A stretch of DNA of 64,000 nt. Source: Bacillota bacterium. Lineage in GTDB: Bacteria > Bacillota > Clostridia > Christensenellales > SZUA-584. Positions 49,593 to 58,321 of the stretch are shown here, one piece after another. The position numbers were made by a program, and so were the translations under genes. The DNA is taken from contig JAEWTL010000118.1 of the NCBI GenBank assembly GCA_023459495.1, positions 62,001-126,000 of the forward strand. Direction: 5' to 3'. The notes beneath the pieces were generated by a model. That model saw nothing but the letters and a program-made list of their open reading frames with translations. It was not told where the DNA came from and made no database searches. Each line of letters begins with the position of its first letter. Position 1 is the stretch's first letter.

Positions 49593-49727
49593 ACAATGAA
49601 CAGTGAATAGTGAACAATGAAAAAAGCAGCGGACGTCAGGAGTTCGCTGCTTTGTTTATAGCGGGGTCGAATAGGAAAAATCTCGTATCTGCACTGCACT
49701 AATCACTATCCATTATTCACTGAATCC
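49593..49727. repeat. Short repeat-like intergenic element
   Basis: Low-complexity AACAATGAACAGTGAATAG just after the sleL stop and a roughly complementary CTATCCATTATTCACTGAA near 49711-49729 bracket the terminator hairpin. This looks like the imperfect inverted ends of a small non-autonomous repeat. Confidence 0.4.
49621..49655. terminator. Bidirectional terminator
   Basis: AAAGCAGCG/CGCTGCTTT (49623-49631 with 49645-49653), 13-nt loop, A's before and T's after. Lies between convergent sleL and the HAD phosphatase gene. Confidence 0.8.
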
Positions 49728-50383
49728 ATGATCCGCCAGCCCTTGCGCTCGGCTACCTTCCTCAGTTCCTTTTCCGGGCGAACGGCGACCGGTTTGCCCA
49801 CCATGACCAGGATGCTGACATCCGACATGCTGTCGGCATAGGCGGTGCTGCCCTTCCAGTATACTTCTTTGTCCTCAAAGTAGGCGCGCAGCCGTTCTGT
49901 TTTGACCTCACCGCTGACGATCTCCATTGGCGTCTTCAAATCCACCTGGCCATTTTTATACCGCATCTCCGTGCCGATGACCGTATCGATGCCGAGTGCC
50001 TCGCCGACGTACTTCAGAAAGGTTTCGTAACAGCCTGAAAGCAGTACCGTATGGTAACCTGCTTCCTTTGCTTTTTTTGCTTCCTGTACGATCTCCGGGT
50101 CCAGTTCAGACATGATGGGAACGGAACAGCGCTGCAAAAAATCCTTGAACTCCTTTTTGCTCATACCCGCAAAGATGCGCGTGAATTTGCGCATGCCTTC
50201 CTTGCGGATATCTTCCAAGGAACCCCTGCCCAACTTGTACCGCAGGTACAGGCCGCTGACGGAAAGATAGACCTTGTATCTTTTTGCTCTCGGGTATCCG
50301 AAACGCTTCCATTGCTTCAGCAGATACGGCAGGGTATCCTGCGGAAAAAGCGTACCGTCAAAATCGAATATCGCGAGTTTCAT
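49706..50383 (-). CDS. HAD-IB family phosphatase
   Basis: 225 residues. Motif I IFDFDGTLF, motif II VLLSGCYETF and motif III/IV K plus ADSMSDVSIL. The size and helical cap match the SerB/phosphoserine phosphatase-like IB subfamily, which acts on small phosphomonoesters. Substrate not assignable. Stops next to the inverted repeat. Confidence 0.85.
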   Translation of the reverse strand: MKLAIFDFDGTLFPQDTLPYLLKQWKRFGYPRAKRYKVYLSVSGLYLRYKLGRGSLEDIRKEGMRKFTRIFAGMSKKEFKDFLQRCSVPIMSELDPEIVQEAKKAKEAGYHTVLLSGCYETFLKYVGEALGIDTVIGTEMRYKNGQVDLKTPMEIVSGEVKTERLRAYFEDKEVYWKGSTAYADSMSDVSILVMVGKPVAVRPEKELRKVAERKGWRIMDSVNNG

Positions 50384-50392
50384 GGGTTCCTC

Positions 50393-52537
50393 CTACTGCA
50401 CATTTTTCATTGTCAGCGAGATGCGCTTTTTGGCAAGGTCTACCCCCAGCACCTTCACCTTCACGATATCGCCCGTTTTGACGACGTCCATCGGGTGCTT
50501 GATATACCGGTCACATAGCTGCGAGATGTGCACGAGGCCGTCCTGATGCACGCCGATATCCACGAACGCACCGAAGTCAATCACGTTGCGCACTGTGCCG
50601 GTTAAAACCATGCCTTCCTTCAGGTCCTCCATATGCATCACATCGGAGCGGAACACCGGCTGCTCAAACGCGTCACGCGGGTCACGGCCCGGCTTTTTCA
50701 GCTCCTCCAGAATATCCTTGAGTGTCGGTACGCCGATGCCCACCTCTTTGGCAAGCTTCGGCACATCCTGTACATTCACCTTCCGCTTCAGCAGCTCCAC
50801 CGCCTCCGTGTCCTCCGGGCGGATTCCGAGCATGCGCATCATCTTGTTTACCGCTTCGTAGGATTCGGGGTGGATTGCGGTATTGTCGAGTATGTTTTTG
50901 GAGCCGGGAATGCGCATAAATCCCGCACACTGCTCAAACGCCTTGTCGCCCAGACCCTTTACTTTTTTCAGTTCGCTGCGGTTCGTGAAGCGGCCCTTGC
51001 TTTGGCGAGTCTCCACGATGTTCTTCGCGATGGCGGAGGAAACACCCGACACGTACTGCAGCAGCGACGGCGACGCGGTATTGAGGTCCACGCCGACCGT
51101 GTTCACGCAGTCCTCCACGACGCCGCCCAGCGCGCCCGCAAGCTGCTTCTGGTTCACATCATGCTGGTACTGCCCTACGCCGATGGCCTTGGGGTCGATC
51201 TTGACCAGCTCCGCGAGCGGGTCCTGCAGGCGCCGCGCGATGGACACCGCGCTCCGCAGCGCAACGTCATATTCCGGAAACTCCTCCGAGCCCAGCTTGG
51301 AGGCTGAATACACCGACGCGCCCGCCTCGCTGACAACCATATAAAAAACTTCGCGTTTGACTTCCTTGAGCAGCTCCGCCACCACGGCCTCGGTCTCCTT
51401 GGACGCGGTGCCGTTGCCGATGGCAATGATCTGCACCCCGTGCTTCTCGATGAGTGCGTGCAATATCTTTTTAGCCTTGGGGACGTCATGGTGCTCCAGC
51501 GTCATGTACACCACGCCGGTGTCCAGCACCTTGCCTGTCGGGTCTACCACGGCCACTTTATTGCCGGTGCGGAAGCCCGGATCCAATGCCAGCACTGTTT
51601 TGCCGCGAACGGGCGGCTGCAACAGCAGATGCTTCAAATTCACACCGAACACACGGATGGCCTGTTCCTCCGCCGCCTCGGTGAGCTCGCCCCTGATCTC
51701 GCGCTCCACCGACGGGAAGATGAGCCGTTTATACGCGTCCTCAATGGCCGCGCGCAGAAAGTCGCTGCGCCAGCCGGGCCGGATAACCAGACCGAAAAGC
51801 AGCATCAGCGCCTCTGCTTCCTCCATATCCACCTTGACGCTGAGCACCTTCTCACGCTCTCCCCTGTCCAGCGCGAGCGTGCGGTGAGCAACAAGCCGCG
51901 AGATCGGCTCGGCGAAGTCATAATAAAGATCGTATACCGTGCTCTCCTTCACGAGCGCCTTGGATACGATACGGCCCGATCTGCGGATGAGCGCGCGCAG
52001 CTGTTTGCGCAGTTCGGCATCATCCGATATGCGCTCCGCTACGATGTCCTGAGCGCCCGCTACAGCGTCCTCCGCCAAGGCAACGCCCTTTTCCTCGCTG
52101 ATATATCCCTTCGCCGCTTCCAGCAGCGCGGAGTCCTTTGTCTGCTGCGCCCAAAGCAGCTCCGCAAGTGGTGCCAGCCCTTTCTCCTGCGCAATGGTCG
52201 CGCGGGTACGGCGCTTGGGCCGGTACGGACGGTAGATGTCGTCCACTTCGGTAACGCTGACCGCCTTATCAATCTGCGCGGCAAGCTCCGGTGTCAATTT
52301 CCCCTGCTCGCCGATGAGCCTCTTTACTTCTTCCTTACGGTTTTCAAGGTTGCGCAGGTAGGTTAAGCGTTCATCCAGCCGGCGAAGATCCTCGTCTGTG
52401 AGGCCACCGGTGACCTCTTTGCGGTAACGCGCAATAAAGGGCACGGTATTGCCCTGATCGATCAGTTCGATGGCGCTGATGGCCTGTTGTTCGCGAATCT
52501 CCAATTCCTTTGCGATCTGCTTTGCGATGTCTGTCAT
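50393..52537 (-). CDS. tex: Tex transcription accessory protein
   Basis: 714 residues. N-terminal Tex_N region (EIREQQAISAIELIDQGNTV, FIARYRKEVTGGL), YqgF-like RNase H fold (ALDPGFRTGNKVAVVD), helix-hairpin-helix (GVDLNTASPSLLQYVSGVS) and a C-terminal S1 RNA-binding domain (GTVRNVIDFGAFVDIGVHQD). Full length. Binds nucleic acids and RNA polymerase; general stress and transcription roles. Confidence 0.95.
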   Translation of the reverse strand: MTDIAKQIAKELEIREQQAISAIELIDQGNTVPFIARYRKEVTGGLTDEDLRRLDERLTYLRNLENRKEEVKRLIGEQGKLTPELAAQIDKAVSVTEVDDIYRPYRPKRRTRATIAQEKGLAPLAELLWAQQTKDSALLEAAKGYISEEKGVALAEDAVAGAQDIVAERISDDAELRKQLRALIRRSGRIVSKALVKESTVYDLYYDFAEPISRLVAHRTLALDRGEREKVLSVKVDMEEAEALMLLFGLVIRPGWRSDFLRAAIEDAYKRLIFPSVEREIRGELTEAAEEQAIRVFGVNLKHLLLQPPVRGKTVLALDPGFRTGNKVAVVDPTGKVLDTGVVYMTLEHHDVPKAKKILHALIEKHGVQIIAIGNGTASKETEAVVAELLKEVKREVFYMVVSEAGASVYSASKLGSEEFPEYDVALRSAVSIARRLQDPLAELVKIDPKAIGVGQYQHDVNQKQLAGALGGVVEDCVNTVGVDLNTASPSLLQYVSGVSSAIAKNIVETRQSKGRFTNRSELKKVKGLGDKAFEQCAGFMRIPGSKNILDNTAIHPESYEAVNKMMRMLGIRPEDTEAVELLKRKVNVQDVPKLAKEVGIGVPTLKDILEELKKPGRDPRDAFEQPVFRSDVMHMEDLKEGMVLTGTVRNVIDFGAFVDIGVHQDGLVHISQLCDRYIKHPMDVVKTGDIVKVKVLGVDLAKKRISLTMKNVQ

Positions 52538-52693
52538 AAATGCTCCTGATGAAAGTTGTATGCCCGCGGGCCCCGCTGCATTATTTTACTCCGATGAACA
52601 GCCCTATTATCATTCCATAGATACGGTTTGTCCGCCTTTATAATACCATCCCCGGAAAACGCGTTCAAGGCACAGTACCGGGAAGCTTCGCTT

Positions 52694-53290
52694 TTACGGT
52701 GCGATTCCCATTTCACGCTGTATATCGGCGACCAGCTTGCTGCGGACCTCCATCAGCGCATACACATCCACACCTGTTTTATCAAGAAGATACTGTTCCG
52801 GGTCCGTCGTGGACTCCTTATCCTGCTCCTCAAACCGCACCATCGTGAATCCGGGCGTTCCGATGATCGGCACCTTCTGCATGCTGTCGTAGGCCATGCG
52901 GATGATGCCTTCGCACTTATAAAGCTTCAGCAGGTCGTCCGCCAGCCCGGACGACTCCGAATTGGCAGAAAGCATTTCGACCCTGTTCTGGAATTCCTCC
53001 GAGTACGATGAAAACTTTTCAATCTCACCAAAGGCGTCGTCTGCCGCCCGTGTTATTTCCTCCTGCGCTTCATAGTACGCTTCGGCGACCTCTTCCGGCG
53101 TATCCTCGCTTAAAAAGTCTTCGCACAGACTGAGCTGTTCATTCAGCGACATCGCCGCCGCCATGCGCAGAAATGCAGGCCGTACTTCCTCCGGAATATC
53201 GTTGACCAGTTCGGCTGTTGGAGTCTCCTCCTTCAGTTCCCGCGCTGCATCACGATACTTGTTCAATGTCTCCAAAAGGTTATCTTTCAT
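52694..53290 (-). CDS. Hypothetical acidic helical protein
   Basis: 198 residues, strongly acidic, mostly helical (LSEDTPEEVAEAYYEAQEEI), no signal peptide or membrane segment. It lies alone between tex and the sporulation gene. No family recognised. Confidence 0.7.
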   Translation of the reverse strand: MKDNLLETLNKYRDAARELKEETPTAELVNDIPEEVRPAFLRMAAAMSLNEQLSLCEDFLSEDTPEEVAEAYYEAQEEITRAADDAFGEIEKFSSYSEEFQNRVEMLSANSESSGLADDLLKLYKCEGIIRMAYDSMQKVPIIGTPGFTMVRFEEQDKESTTDPEQYLLDKTGVDVYALMEVRSKLVADIQREMGIAP

Positions 53291-53481
53291 TTTTTCACGC
53301 CCTTATTTATGAAAATTTGGAGCGGCAATCCGCCTACTATTGATGCTCCAATACTACCATAGAACTAACAAAAATTTCAACGAGAGCATTTTAATTTTGC
53401 TGCAGACATTAATGTTAGAAACGTTTATTTTGGCCCGGCATAAATTGTAGTGTGAACGGAGCGAAAAGGTTGTGATGAAAT

Positions 53482-54309
53482 TTGAACGTAACTGTCGGCG
53501 TTGAAGATAAAGGCATCGTATTGGGGCCGCTGATCATCAATCGCGCTTATGATGCACAGAAAAGAGGCTGTATCGTCAGCATCGGACCGGTAATCGATGC
53601 GGACGACCGGATGGCGCAGGTCACGGTATCCGACAGCGACAGCAAAATTGAAAACGAGCACGACGTACTGTGCTCCCTGCTTGCGGATATTATCGTGGAG
53701 AATCTGCAGGTCCGTCATCTCGTGCGCTTGTTGAAGCAGGAGTATGATTTTCTGCCCGAAAAAGACCAATGCGAAATTTTAGTTTGTGTGTTAAAAGCCC
53801 TATGGTATGGCAGTTCGGAACAGCGCGGCAACGTATCCCAGTGTAAGCAAAACGTTGCGGAACGCTTAAGCTCGCTCATCAGCGAGTCCACGCCGGATAC
53901 GCTGATGCTCGAGGGTTTCATGCGGTTTCGCATGAAGGACTACCTTGAGGAATGGGATCGTGCGCTGGCGCTCGGCGTTGAAGATTATATCCGTAAAAAA
54001 GAATATACCGAATTCGTTGAAATACTTCGGCTGTTTATCAACATCCGTATTCCGCGCGTCCGCAAGGTGCACGTCTGCGTGGACGGACACGGCGAATATC
54101 TGCTGCTCGACGAGCGGCTCTGCCTGCTAAAATGTACCTTTTTAGGCAAGCGGATCGACAAGGACGACGCGCTCCTCTCCGCGCTGGTCAATATCGCTCC
54201 GCTGTCTATCGTGGTGCACAACAAGGACCGGTTTTGGGATGCGCGTATCCTTGAAACCATCAAAGATGTGTTCGGCAAGCGCGTAGAGTTTTCTGAAGAC
54301 ATGATATAG
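53482..54309 (+). CDS. ytxC: YtxC-like sporulation protein
   Basis: 275 residues from TTG 53482. The C-terminal two thirds (LLEGFMRFRMKDYLEEWDRA, YIRKKEYTEFVEILRLFINI) is the conserved YtxC region of spore formers. Function poorly known. Followed by a clear terminator. Initiation at TTG is chosen because the ATG seven bases upstream is out of frame. Confidence 0.82.
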   Translation: MNVTVGVEDKGIVLGPLIINRAYDAQKRGCIVSIGPVIDADDRMAQVTVSDSDSKIENEHDVLCSLLADIIVENLQVRHLVRLLKQEYDFLPEKDQCEILVCVLKALWYGSSEQRGNVSQCKQNVAERLSSLISESTPDTLMLEGFMRFRMKDYLEEWDRALALGVEDYIRKKEYTEFVEILRLFINIRIPRVRKVHVCVDGHGEYLLLDERLCLLKCTFLGKRIDKDDALLSALVNIAPLSIVVHNKDRFWDARILETIKDVFGKRVEFSEDMI

Positions 54310-54333
54310 CAGGCATGAAGCCTGCTTTTTTCT
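54308..54333 (+). terminator. Terminator after ytxC
   Basis: AGCAGGC, five-base loop, GCCTGCT, then T-run. Confidence 0.85.
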
Positions 54334-54408
54334 TTTCATAGCTCCGGTTGATATGATCGTGATAATGTTGTAGAATGGTAACCGCTTAAAAGGAGCGGAC
54401 ATACTGCA

Positions 54409-55212
54409 ATGATCATCGACTTTCATACCCATTGCTTTTCCGAGCAGGTCGTAAACGCGGCTATCGGGCTGCTGGAGAGCAGAAGCGGTATCAGAACAAA
54501 CGGCGGCGGTACTCCGTCGCAGTTAAAAATCGCAATGGACGGCCAAGGCATCGACATGAGCGTGGTGCTCCCCGTGGCAACCAAGCCAAAGCAGGTGGAT
54601 GCGATCAACCGCTGGGCCAAGGAAGAAACGGACGGGAAGCTCGTTTTTTTTGGCGCGTTCCATCCGGAGGATCCCGATTTTAATGAGCATCTCAATTGGG
54701 TTAAAAATAACGGATTTGTGGGTGTGAAGCTGCATCCCGATTATCAGGGCTGCTATGCGGATGAGCCGCGCATGTTTCCGCTGTACGAGGCGATACGGGA
54801 CAGCGGCCTCATTCTCGCGCTTCATTCCGGTTTAGACAATGTATATCCATACCCTGTACACTGCACGCCGCTGATGATCCGTCATATCATTGACAACGTT
54901 CCGGGCCTCACGCTAATTGCGCCGCACATGGGCGGGCATGCCATGTGGCGCGACGCCGAGGAGCTCTTGATCGGCAGACGGCTGTTCATTGATACATCCT
55001 ATTCGCAGTATGCGCTTTCCCCACAGGATATGGAACGGATGATCAAAAAGCACGGAGCGGAAAACGTACTGTTCGGCACGGACTCGCCCTGGCGTGATGT
55101 CGGCTGGGAAATACAGCGCATCCGGGAGCTTCCCCTGCCTGCGGATGATATTGATAAAATATTCTACAAAAACGCGCTGAACCTTCTGGGCAATCGCGTG
55201 GCGGTGAACTGA
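54409..55212 (+). CDS. Amidohydrolase-2 family protein
   Basis: 267 residues, TIM-barrel metal hydrolase: DFHTHCF (first His pair), GVKLHPDYQG, ALHSG, APHMGGHAMW and the final Asp in LFGTDSPWRD. Members hydrolyse or decarboxylate small substrates; substrate unknown. Next gene is a close paralog one base away, so the pair arose by tandem duplication and may form a heteromer. Confidence 0.88.
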   Translation: MIIDFHTHCFSEQVVNAAIGLLESRSGIRTNGGGTPSQLKIAMDGQGIDMSVVLPVATKPKQVDAINRWAKEETDGKLVFFGAFHPEDPDFNEHLNWVKNNGFVGVKLHPDYQGCYADEPRMFPLYEAIRDSGLILALHSGLDNVYPYPVHCTPLMIRHIIDNVPGLTLIAPHMGGHAMWRDAEELLIGRRLFIDTSYSQYALSPQDMERMIKKHGAENVLFGTDSPWRDVGWEIQRIRELPLPADDIDKIFYKNALNLLGNRVAVN

Positions 55213-55213
55213 T

Positions 55214-56005
55214 ATGGTAATCGATTTTCATGCACATTGTTTTGCGGATAATATCGCGGAGAACGCGGTGACAACGCTTGAGAAGCGTGCGGGAATCAGG
55301 TCCGTCTCAGGCGGAACCGTTGAAGACCTGAAAAGCCATATGGCCGCATGTGGCGTGGACAAGAGCGTCGTGCTGCCCGTTGCCACAAAACCCACACAAA
55401 TTGCTTCCATTAACCGCTGGGCAATCGATCAGCGGGACGACTGGGCGGAGTTTTTCGGTGCGGTCCACCCTGACGATCCTGACGTCGAGTCGACCGTAAG
55501 ATTCCTAAAGGATAACGGCTTTAAAGGCGTCAAGTACCACCCGGACTATCAACATTTCTTTGCGGACGAGCCGCGTATGATGCCGGTCTATGAGCTGCTG
55601 CGCGACGCGGGGCTCGTTATCGTGCTGCACGCGGGTATTGATCTTGGCTACCCTTCCCCCGTCTACTGCACGCCGCTGATGATACGCCACATAATCGACA
55701 ACATACCCGACATCAAACTCGTCGCAGCACACATGGGCGGACATGCACTTTGGCACGACGTAGAGGAAGTGCTGCTCGGTCAGTCGGTATACCTCGACAC
55801 CTCCTACTCCTTCTATCTGCTTGAAAAGCAGGGCATGGAACGCATGATCGGCCGACACGGTGCGGAGAATGTGCTGTTTGGCACCGATTACCCCTGGAAC
55901 AGCGCCAGAGACGAAATCCCCAACATTCTTTCACTGTCGCTGCCGGCATCTGATATTGATAAAATCATGTACGGTAATGCGCTTTCCCTGCTGAATTCAC
56001 GCTAA
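55214..56005 (+). CDS. Amidohydrolase-2 family protein, tandem paralog
   Basis: 263 residues with the same motifs: DFHAHCF, GVKYHPDYQH, VLHAG, AAHMGGHALW, LFGTDYPWN. About half the residues align with the upstream copy. All metal ligands are kept in both, so neither looks decayed. Confidence 0.88.
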   Translation: MVIDFHAHCFADNIAENAVTTLEKRAGIRSVSGGTVEDLKSHMAACGVDKSVVLPVATKPTQIASINRWAIDQRDDWAEFFGAVHPDDPDVESTVRFLKDNGFKGVKYHPDYQHFFADEPRMMPVYELLRDAGLVIVLHAGIDLGYPSPVYCTPLMIRHIIDNIPDIKLVAAHMGGHALWHDVEEVLLGQSVYLDTSYSFYLLEKQGMERMIGRHGAENVLFGTDYPWNSARDEIPNILSLSLPASDIDKIMYGNALSLLNSR

Positions 56006-56070
56006 CACCTTGCGCCGCCCGGTCATATGATGTTATTGGAGAACCTAAAACAGCATATGCGGGGTGAAGT

Positions 56071-56415
56071 ATGATAGAGAGAGGAGACATTTACTACGCG
56101 GATCTAAACCCCGTTACCGGATCAGAACAAGGCGGCATCCGGCCCGTGCTGGTGATACAGAACGATACGGGCAATCGGTTCAGTCCGACGGTAATCGTCG
56201 CGGCCATCACGTCCAATCTTGGCAAGGCGCGATTGCCCACGCATATCATCATTGATGAGAACGTGTTATCGGAGAAAAGTGTTGTGCTACTGGAGCAGAT
56301 TCGGACAATTGATAAGACAAGGCTGATCAAGAAATTGGGCCATTTAGGCGAAGCGGATATGCTGAGAATCGACGAAGCAATTTCGATCAGTATGGGGTTT
56401 GATAAAAGTAAATAA
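56071..56415 (+). CDS. MazF/NdoA-type endoribonuclease
   Basis: 114 residues. IERGDIYYADLNPVTGSEQG, RPVLVIQND, VVLLEQIRTIDKTRL are the PemK/MazF core, and the Arg in QIRT and Thr of TSN are the expected catalytic positions. It is ACA- or UACAU-type mRNA cleaving in relatives. No MazE/EndoAI-like antitoxin gene lies upstream; the neighbour is an amidohydrolase. Confidence 0.92.
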   Translation: MIERGDIYYADLNPVTGSEQGGIRPVLVIQNDTGNRFSPTVIVAAITSNLGKARLPTHIIIDENVLSEKSVVLLEQIRTIDKTRLIKKLGHLGEADMLRIDEAISISMGFDKSK

Positions 56416-56431
56416 ACCGGCTACAATAGGA

Positions 56432-56457
56432 GCGGAAGATTTTATCTTCCGCTTTTT
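56432..56457 (+). terminator. Terminator after mazF
   Basis: GCGGAAGA, five-base loop, TCTTCCGC, five T. Confidence 0.85.
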
Positions 56458-56481
56458 CATGTATTTTATGCTGGAGGTCAT

Positions 56482-57324
56482 ATGAAAGCAAAGATCAGGG
56501 ATTACGTAATAATGACGATCGGGGTGGCCATCTCGGTCTGCGGGCTGAACCTGTTCCTCGTGCCGAATAATATTGCGGCAGGTGGAGTCAGCGGTATCGC
56601 GACGATCCTTCATTATCTGTTCCATGTCAATCTGGGCCTCACCATCGCCGTGCTTAATATCCCGCTTTTCATATTCGGCTTTAAGAAGATGGGCAAAACC
56701 TTTGCTATCCGCACCGCCTACTGTCTCGCACTGTATTCTGCGCTGGCCGCAGTGATCCCTGCCGATACCCCGCCCACAAAGGATATCATTTTGGGCAGTC
56801 TGTATGGCGGCGTGCTCATGGGAGCGGGCCTCGGCATTGTGATCAAAGTTGGCGGAAGCACGGGCGGGTCAGACATGGCGGGCGTGATTTTGAACGCTCA
56901 TTTTAAAACCCTGAGTATCAGCACGTTTGTGCTGATGATCGACTTTCTGGTCATCGGTTCCGCTGCCTTTGTATTCAAGAACGAAGGCCAAGGATATGCC
57001 CTTGCCCTGTACGCCATCGCATCGCTGTATATCTCCACCAAGCTGATCGATTTTATCTCGGTCGGTCTCAATGTAGCCAAGGCATTCTATATCATATCCG
57101 ATAAAAACGACGAGATCGCAAAGCTCATTCTGGAAAAGATGGACCGCGGCGTTACTGCCCTCTCAGCCAAGGGCGTTTACACCGGCAAGGAAAAGAGTGT
57201 ACTCATGTGTGTGATACAATGGCGCACCGAAGGCGCCCGATTGAAGAGTCTTGTCAAGAGCGTTGACCCGCAGGCTTTTGTGATTGTGGGTGATGTAAAA
57301 GAGGTTTTGGGCGAAGGTTTTTAA
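56482..57324 (+). CDS. YitT-family membrane protein (DUF161-DUF2179)
   Basis: 280 residues with about five membrane helices in the first 200 residues (VIMTIGVAISVCGLNLFLVP, GGVSGIATILHYLF, GSTGGSDMAGVIL). A soluble C-terminal DUF2179 domain follows (ITALSAKGVYTGKEKSVL-like region, DPQAFVIVGDVKEVLGEGF). Several paralogs usually occur in Firmicutes; function unknown. Confidence 0.9.
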   Translation: MKAKIRDYVIMTIGVAISVCGLNLFLVPNNIAAGGVSGIATILHYLFHVNLGLTIAVLNIPLFIFGFKKMGKTFAIRTAYCLALYSALAAVIPADTPPTKDIILGSLYGGVLMGAGLGIVIKVGGSTGGSDMAGVILNAHFKTLSISTFVLMIDFLVIGSAAFVFKNEGQGYALALYAIASLYISTKLIDFISVGLNVAKAFYIISDKNDEIAKLILEKMDRGVTALSAKGVYTGKEKSVLMCVIQWRTEGARLKSLVKSVDPQAFVIVGDVKEVLGEGF

Positions 57325-57438
57325 CGCTTATTAAAAAAGGTTTAAAATTGCTTTAAATCGCCATATTTACTGTTGTGCTTTGAATTGAATTGATGATATG
57401 ATGAAGCCATACAGGAAGAGAGGAGATTGCTGCGGCAA

Positions 57439-58014
57439 ATGAAATCATTTGGTAAAATGCCGTGGTGGCTGGTGATATTAACAGGCGCGCTGATACTCGG
57501 CGCAGGAGTTTTTTTACTTGCAGCCAACACACCCGGGGAGGATAAGAACGTCGCCCTTCAAACGCTGTTGTTCATCGTTGGGTTAATTGTTTTTGCTTAT
57601 GGTATCTTTAATTTATACAAGGCATTCAGGCTGAAAAACGATCACCGGCTTTTTGTAGCCCACTTGGTCCACGGTATACTGGACATCGTCCTGCTGCTGC
57701 TGATACTGATCATCCGGGATTCCGACAAGCTGCTCGGCATCATATTGGCGTGCTGGTTTATCGTATTTGGTCTTTTCGGGATTGTTCAGAACGACTCGGG
57801 CAGCGAACGAAGCCGTCAGACACGCCGTATCAGTGCCTTGCTGCTGGTCATCGGTCTGGCGCTGTTGATCATACCGCTTTTATTTAACTTTGGTTATATC
57901 ATACTGCTGGGAATCGCATGTATTATCATCGGCGGTGTGCGGATCATTCAGGGTATTGTGTCCAAGTCCCGATTCGATGATCGTACCTCCGGCGGGCGAT
58001 CGAACCTTTATTAG
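57439..58014 (+). CDS. HdeD/DUF308-like membrane protein
   Basis: 191 residues from ATG 57439; a TTG at 57427 is possible but sits against the AGGAG. Six hydrophobic segments in three pairs (WWLVILTGALILGAGVFLL, FIVGLIVFAYGIFNLYKAF, ALLLVIGLALLIIPLLF). The DUF308 repeat pattern is seen. The stop abuts the thrS promoter. Confidence 0.75.
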   Translation: MKSFGKMPWWLVILTGALILGAGVFLLAANTPGEDKNVALQTLLFIVGLIVFAYGIFNLYKAFRLKNDHRLFVAHLVHGILDIVLLLLILIIRDSDKLLGIILACWFIVFGLFGIVQNDSGSERSRQTRRISALLLVIGLALLIIPLLFNFGYIILLGIACIIIGGVRIIQGIVSKSRFDDRTSGGRSNLY

Positions 58015-58043
58015 TTGACATGCAGCCCAAGCGGGCATATAAT
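58015..58043 (+). promoter_or_regulatory. thrS promoter
   Basis: Consensus TTGACA (58015-58020), 17-bp spacer, TATAAT (58038-58043). A full-consensus sigma-A promoter that begins one base after the preceding stop codon. Confidence 0.92.
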
Positions 58044-58045
58044 GT

Positions 58046-58265
58046 ACGGCAAAGCTGGTTTCGGATAAGTAGCTGACCGATAATGCGCCACAAGAGACTA
58101 TGCGCCACAGGCTGAAAGCGCAAAGGACGCACCGGAAAGTGAAACCACCCGATATCATCCGGCTGGGATGGCTCCCTTATCAGCCATGAAGCTGTCATCT
58201 GATCGATGAAAGATGGGTGGAACCGCGGTGTAAATCGTCCCATGTACGTTGTACATGGGATTTTT
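58046..58265 (+). promoter_or_regulatory. T-box riboswitch of thrS
   Basis: The leader carries the T-box bulge sequence GGGTGGAACCGCGG (58215-58228) and a terminator CCCATGTAC/GTACATGGG followed by five T (58239-58265). GAAACC near 58141-58146 offers ACC as a Thr specifier codon. Uncharged tRNA-Thr would stabilise the antiterminator and allow thrS transcription. Confidence 0.92.
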
Positions 58266-58321
58266 AATTATCATGATTCCTGAAAAGCGCAGCTGATCGG
58301 GACAGAAATTTGGAGGAGTTT

